In this document: positions 5,801-8,127 of the stretch, in pieces
How positions within the stretch are numbered: position 1 is the stretch's first letter
How the letters are laid out: every line of letters begins with the position of its first letter
Notes under the pieces: model-generated
What the model was told of the DNA's origin: nothing
What the model saw: the letters and a program-made list of their open reading frames with translations, nothing else
Database searches by the model: none
NCBI GenBank assembly: GCA_027306715.1
Contig: DAHUZG010000297.1
Location: 1 to 8,127, forward strand
Length of the DNA: 8,127 bases
Source of the DNA: Acidimicrobiaceae bacterium
Lineage (GTDB): Bacteria; Actinomycetota; Acidimicrobiia; Acidimicrobiales; Bog-793
Direction: 5' to 3'
Program-made: the position numbers and the translations under genes

Positions 5801-6483
5801 GCGGCGGCCCCGGCTCGTTCGACGAGGCCCGCGTCGCCATTCCCGACGTCGAGTTCGACAAGTCCGAGCGGCTCGCCCTCGAGAAGGAGATGCTCGGCCT
5901 CTACGTGAGCGACCACCCCTTGATGGGGGTCGAGGCGCCGCTCCGGCGGCTCACCGACACGACGATCCGCGAGCTGCTCGACAGCGTCGCCGGCGACCCT
6001 TCTCCCGGCTTCCGCACCGTCGGCGGCGTCGTGACGAGCCTCTCGCGGCGTTACACCCGGAAGAACGAGCTGATGGCGACCTTCGTCCTCGAGGACCTCG
6101 AGGCGGCAGTCGAGGTTTTCGTCTTCGCCAAGGCGATGGCCGAGTACGGCCCCCTGCTCGAGGAGGACGCCCTCGTGCTCGTCCGCGGCCGGCTCGACCT
6201 CCGTGACGACCAGCCCAAGATCGTCTGCGCCGAGCTACGCCGCCCGAAGCTCGTGCCCGACGACCAGTCGGCCCCGATCGAGGTCAGCCTGCCGCTGCAC
6301 CAGCTCACGGAGTCGGTCGTGAAGCGGCTGCGCGAGCTCGTCGTCGAGCACCCGGGGCCGGTGCCGATCCAGCTCAACCTCGGCTCGAAGGTCCTCCGCC
6401 TCCCGGCGGAGTTCAACGTCCGGCCCGACGGCGGCTTCGTCGGGGCGTTGAAAGAGCTGCTCGGCGCCGGCGCTCTGGCCTGA
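2857..6483 (+). CDS. dnaE: DNA polymerase III alpha subunit, DnaE1 type with PHP proofreading domain
   Basis: The 1208-residue replicative polymerase catalytic subunit. It extends DNA at the fork and works with the beta clamp and clamp loader. The N-terminal PHP domain has all nine metal ligands expected of an active 3'-5' exonuclease: H13, H15, D22, H47, E72, H106, C156, D224 and H226. The polymerase core has GPGRGS (381-386), PDIDMDFD with catalytic D423 and D425, and D596 in KMDFLGLR, the probable third aspartate. ALVALYRPGP lies in the fingers region. A helix-hairpin-helix region (about 878-950, SAVRNVGEGI), EKEMLGLYVSDHP (1009-1021) and an OB fold (about 1052-1145) follow. The GTG at 2857 fits the family N-terminus, with GAGG at 2843-2846 as a weak ribosome-binding site. 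Oddities are a Pro/Lys-rich insert near residues 858-876 and ISTLF (969-973) where a QxxLF clamp motif is expected. Confidence 0.97.
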   Translation: MSDRDGGSFAHLHTHTEYSMLDGAARVDEVVAAAAADGQPALAITDHGNMYGVLEFYDACRRHGVNPVIGTEAYMAASSRLERPVRRGRIDDTGGEGERGEKLYYHLTLLAETTAGYRNLIKLSSEAYLSGYYYKGRIDWELLEQYHEGLIATTGCLGGVVLQAVLNGDEEGATKLAGRLQDIFGRDSLFVELQDHGLSDQHRTNPALVEIAKAIGAPLVATNDSHYCRREDAVAHDALLCVQTGATIDDPKRFKFDGEEHYLKSAAEMRRLFSELPEACDNTLWIAERAHVEIEPGLPTLPRFPVPDEFRADGYEESATVYLRHLTYEGARQRYGADLAPVVVERLDYELGVIADMGFSAYFLVVWDLIAYARRSGIRVGPGRGSAAGCCVAYCLRIVDLDPIRYDLLFERFLNPGRKQMPDIDMDFDERYRSEMIRYASERYGWDRVAQIVTFSTIKARAAVRDAARVLGYPYVLGDRIAKAMPPLVMGRDTPLRACLDKEEKFEDGYANATALREMYAADPDARKVIDVARGLEGLRRQDGIHAAAVVITHEPLSEYLPIQRKPDPGAPAGESPIVTQYEMHGVERLGLLKMDFLGLRNLSVIETALDYIEAETGGRPDIDSVALDDEATFEMLRRGDSIGVFQLEGGPMRSLMRSLAPTSFDDVAALVALYRPGPMAANMHRDYADRKNGRKKVEYLHPDLEPILADTFGLMIYQESVMRVAQKFAGYSLEEADNLRKACGKKIRSLLAAEREKFVAGCVSTGYGEAIGTKLFDIIEPFADYAFNKSHSYGYGFVAYQTAWLKANHPVEYLAALLSSIKDDKDKMAVYLAECRTLGIEVRVPDVNVSATDFTARRSRPGEDQPAPKGAVPKGPGTISIGLSAVRNVGEGIVAQIVAEREKNGRFADFHDFCCRVDPAALNKRAVESLVKAGAFDSLGHPRKGLCLVFEDIVDRVLTRRREEELGISTLFSLLEPTSAGGGPGSFDEARVAIPDVEFDKSERLALEKEMLGLYVSDHPLMGVEAPLRRLTDTTIRELLDSVAGDPSPGFRTVGGVVTSLSRRYTRKNELMATFVLEDLEAAVEVFVFAKAMAEYGPLLEEDALVLVRGRLDLRDDQPKIVCAELRRPKLVPDDQSAPIEVSLPLHQLTESVVKRLRELVVEHPGPVPIQLNLGSKVLRLPAEFNVRPDGGFVGALKELLGAGALA

Positions 6484-6490
6484 GCGGCGC

Positions 6491-6521
6491 TTGGCGGGGT
6501 CCTCCCCGCGTCCCGTACACT
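6491..6521 (+). promoter_or_regulatory. Candidate promoter for the gene at 6662
   Basis: TACACT at 6516-6521 is a good -10 (5 of 6 to TATACT, fits TANNNT). TTGGCG at 6491-6496 is a 4-of-6 match to TTGACA with a long 19-base spacer. Transcription would start near 6528, leaving a leader of about 134 bases before the GTG at 6662. The octamer CCGGTCCG is repeated within that leader at 6560-6567 and 6593-6600. Confidence 0.45.
6494..6509 (+). terminator. Short GC hairpin after dnaE, weak terminator candidate
   Basis: GCGGGG-TCCT-CCCCGC forms a 6-bp stem with a four-base loop, 11 bases after the dnaE stop. It has no T run and overlaps the candidate promoter spacer of the next gene, so it may instead be a promoter-associated structure. 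Confidence 0.35.
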
Positions 6522-6661
6522 GGGTGAGTCCGTCCGAGCGTGGCCGGCGCGAAGCGTGTCCGGTCCGATGGCGTGGAGGCCGACCCGGCGAACCGGTCCG
6601 GGGGTTCCTTCCCGCCTGCTCGCGCGGCGCCGACACCGCAACGCAAGGGGCCTGAGTCAAC

Positions 6662-7333
6662 GTGATCGACGTCGAGACGAAAGACACCACCGCTCTCAGC
6701 GATTCCGAGCTGGCGGAGATGGACGACCTCTCCGCTGGCGGTACAGCCGGCTACGAGGTCGGCTTCCTGTCCAAGCACCGTGAGGAATGGGTGCTCGTCA
6801 CCGAGGCCCGGGAGGACGGCCGGCTGGTCGGCTACGCCTTCTCCACCCTCGAGCGCATCGGTGGCACGCCGAGCCTGCTCGTCGGGCTCGCCTCGTTCGT
6901 GCGCAGCGGCTCGGGCGGTGAGGCGCTCGGCGCGGTGATGCACGACCTCTTCCGCCGCGCCGTGCTGGCCTTCCCCGACGAGGACGTGCTGCTCGGCACC
7001 CGTCTCGCCGGCCCTGCCGCCTTCCGCGCCTACGCCGGGCTCAGCGACATCGTGCCGCGCCCCGGCTACAAGGCCTCCGGCGAGGACCGCGCCTGGGGCC
7101 GCCGGCTCGCCAAGCGTTTTGGCGTCGAGTCGAGCCTCGAGGACCGGTCCTTTACGATACGCGGTGACGGGAACACGACCGCGCTCCTCGATTACGCCCC
7201 CGACGGGGGCGAGAAGGTCGATCCGGAGGTCGCCGAGCTGTTCGCCGGCCTCTCCGCCGAGCGCCGCGACTGCCTCGTCGCCTTCGGCTGGGCGATGGCC
7301 GAGGACCTCGCCGAGGGGACGCTGCCCAGCTAG
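6662..7333 (+). CDS. Uncharacterised 223-residue protein, possibly GNAT-like
   Basis: I do not recognise this protein with certainty. It is soluble, with no signal peptide or membrane helix. The first half has a strand-strand-helix order reminiscent of GNAT acyltransferases: EEWVLVTEAREDGRLVGYAF (residues 40-59), then SLLVGLASFVR, then a GSGGEALGAVMHDLFRRAV helix region where a GNAT would bind acyl-CoA, then VLLGTRLAGPAAFRAYAGL. The second half carries GYKASGEDRAWGRRLAKRFG, an acidic DPEVAELFAGLSAERRDCL segment and a C-terminal helix. The canonical acetyl-CoA loop (R/QxxGxG/A) is not clear, so activity is uncertain. The GTG start at 6662 has AAGGGG (6645-6650) at a long 11-base spacing; an ATG at 6719 lacks a spaced ribosome-binding site. 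It is convergent with the next gene. Confidence 0.75.
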   Translation: MIDVETKDTTALSDSELAEMDDLSAGGTAGYEVGFLSKHREEWVLVTEAREDGRLVGYAFSTLERIGGTPSLLVGLASFVRSGSGGEALGAVMHDLFRRAVLAFPDEDVLLGTRLAGPAAFRAYAGLSDIVPRPGYKASGEDRAWGRRLAKRFGVESSLEDRSFTIRGDGNTTALLDYAPDGGEKVDPEVAELFAGLSAERRDCLVAFGWAMAEDLAEGTLPS

Positions 7334-7341
7334 CCGCTGGC

Positions 7342-7354
7342 CGCCGGACCGGCG
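7342..7354. terminator. Short hairpin between convergent genes
   Basis: CGCCG-GAC-CGGCG sits in the 27-base gap between the converging stop codons (7333 and 7361). As an inverted repeat it would fold on either transcript and could act as a shared terminator. The stem is only 5 bp with no T run, so the call is weak. Confidence 0.35.
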
Positions 7355-7360
7355 AGCTGC

Positions 7361-8095
7361 TCAGATCGCCAGGGCGGCGAGGACGACCTTTGGGGCGTGG
7401 CCGGCGCGCACCGCTCCGAGACCGACGAGCAGCACCGAGGGCTTGCCGCCGAGGGCGGCGACGAGCTCGGCGTTGAGGAGCGGCCCCCCGGCCTGGCGGC
7501 GCGCGGCGGCGAGCAGGCGGAAGTCGGCGACCGGCAGCACGTGCCGGGTGCCGGACCAGGAGAAGGCGAGCGCGAGCTGGCCGTCCGCCCGGCTCGAGAC
7601 CTCGACGCTTCGGTGCGAGACGGCGACGAGCATGAGAGACGGGCTCGTCCCGTCGAGGTCGACGTAGGCGATCGAAGGGCCGTGCGTGCCGAGCAGCGTC
7701 GCCCCCGGCCGCTCCGGCGAGGCGAGGCGACGCAGCAGCCGCCGTGCCTGGCGGCGGCGCAGCCGTCCGGCCCTGGTCGGCGCGGCGTCGCAGGCGATCG
7801 CCTCCGGGCGGCCCGGGTCGAGCGGCTCCCGGCTGGCCCCGATCACCACCCGGGCGACGTCGAGCACCCGCCAGCTGTCGCCCATCGGCGCCGCGCTGTC
7901 CGGCCGGGGCGCGCCGGCGCGCACGAGGGCCCCCGAGGCGAGGTCGACCGCCGCCCACTCGTCGGGCCCGGGGGCGATGACGAGGCACTCGAGGACGCTG
8001 CCGGGCCGGCGCTGGCGTGGTGTCCCGACACGCACCCGGCGCAGCGTCCGCACCCGTCGCGTCCGGCCGGGCCGGGGCGGCTCCTCGGCGCTCAT
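7361..8095 (-). CDS. Uncharacterised 244-residue protein with Arg-rich N-terminus
   Basis: I do not recognise this family. The first 32 residues contain 11 arginines and look disordered or nucleic-acid-facing. The rest alternates strands and helices (SVLECLVIAPGPDEWAAVDL at 33-52, GDSWRVLDVARVVIG, GPSIAYVDLDGTSPSLMLVA, QLALAFSWSGTRHVLPVAD) and ends PSVLLVGLGAVRAGHAPKVV with a short hydrophobic tail. Another Arg-rich helix (RAGRLRRRQARRLLRRL) lies near the middle. No catalytic motif stands out, and there is no signal peptide. The ATG at 8095 has no good ribosome-binding site. The frame stays open to the right edge, so the true start could lie outside the window or at an internal GTG (8053 or 8035). 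High GC at third positions supports coding. It converges on the 6662 gene. Confidence 0.7.
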   Translation of the reverse strand: MSAEEPPRPGRTRRVRTLRRVRVGTPRQRRPGSVLECLVIAPGPDEWAAVDLASGALVRAGAPRPDSAAPMGDSWRVLDVARVVIGASREPLDPGRPEAIACDAAPTRAGRLRRRQARRLLRRLASPERPGATLLGTHGPSIAYVDLDGTSPSLMLVAVSHRSVEVSSRADGQLALAFSWSGTRHVLPVADFRLLAAARRQAGGPLLNAELVAALGGKPSVLLVGLGAVRAGHAPKVVLAALAI

Positions 8096-8127
8096 CGGGT
8101 CGGCACGGCACCGGCTCGCTCGGCAGC

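Noticed and set aside
6524..6655. 43-codon frame from GTG 6524, in phase with the 6662 gene and ending 6 bases before it
   Set aside because: The GTG lies only 3 bases after the -10 hexamer, upstream of the expected transcription start, and there is no other start codon in the frame. The Arg/Gly/Pro-rich product looks non-coding.
6528..6661. Possible riboswitch or tRNA in the long leader
   Set aside because: No cloverleaf, T-loop sequence or recognisable riboswitch core is visible; only a repeated octamer was found.
6556..6783. 75-codon frame overlapping the start of the 6662 gene
   Set aside because: It is Arg-rich, overlaps the better-supported gene by more than 120 bases and has no ribosome-binding site.
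7152..8111. 319-codon minus-strand frame overlapping the 244-residue gene
   Set aside because: Its product is dominated by Arg, Pro, Ala and Gly, typical of a shadow frame. It also overlaps the end of the 6662 gene, whereas the 244-residue frame has normal composition.

Overview
The window is very GC-rich, with almost every codon ending in G or C, and it carries gene families typical of Actinomycetota: a DUF3090 protein, an SCO1664-family kinase-like protein, the ring-forming proteasome activator Bpa/PafE, and an actinobacterial-type replicative DNA polymerase III alpha subunit. Several short genes that I cannot assign suggest a lineage away from the well-studied mycobacteria and streptomycetes, perhaps Acidimicrobiia. 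That placement is inference from gene content.

Layout. (1) Positions 1-1343, plus strand: the tail of a gene that is probably a histidine phosphatase, then DUF3090 and SCO1664-family genes. They are joined by a 4-base GTGA overlap and a 40-base overlap, so this is one tightly coupled operon. In many actinobacteria the same trio precedes the mycothiol gene mshC, but mshC does not follow here. (2) 1466-1867: a 133-residue unrecognised protein with a CxxC motif. Its GTG start lies exactly where a -10-like hexamer would place the first transcribed base (leaderless), and a perfect 16-bp hairpin follows it. (3) 2055-2591: bpa, complete with its C-terminal GQYL proteasome-docking tail, preceded by a possible 17-codon leaderless leader ORF that overlaps its start by ATGA. 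(4) 2592-2856: intergenic DNA with a 19-bp tandem repeat and a cluster of TGTGG/CCACA sites resembling DnaA boxes. (5) 2857-6483: dnaE, 1208 residues, with all nine PHP metal ligands and the polymerase aspartates intact. (6) 6662-7333: an unrecognised, possibly acetyltransferase-like protein with a candidate promoter and a long leader. (7) 7361-8095, minus strand: an unrecognised protein convergent with the previous gene.

Most of the window is housekeeping: replication (dnaE), protein turnover (bpa) and a conserved but poorly understood phosphatase/DUF3090/kinase-like module. I see no mobile element, CRISPR array, tRNA, rRNA or clear defence system. The most interesting signals are small: candidate leader ORFs coupled to bpa and dnaE, predicted leaderless promoters, the DnaA-box-like cluster in front of dnaE, and a DnaE whose usual clamp-binding glutamine appears to be replaced.
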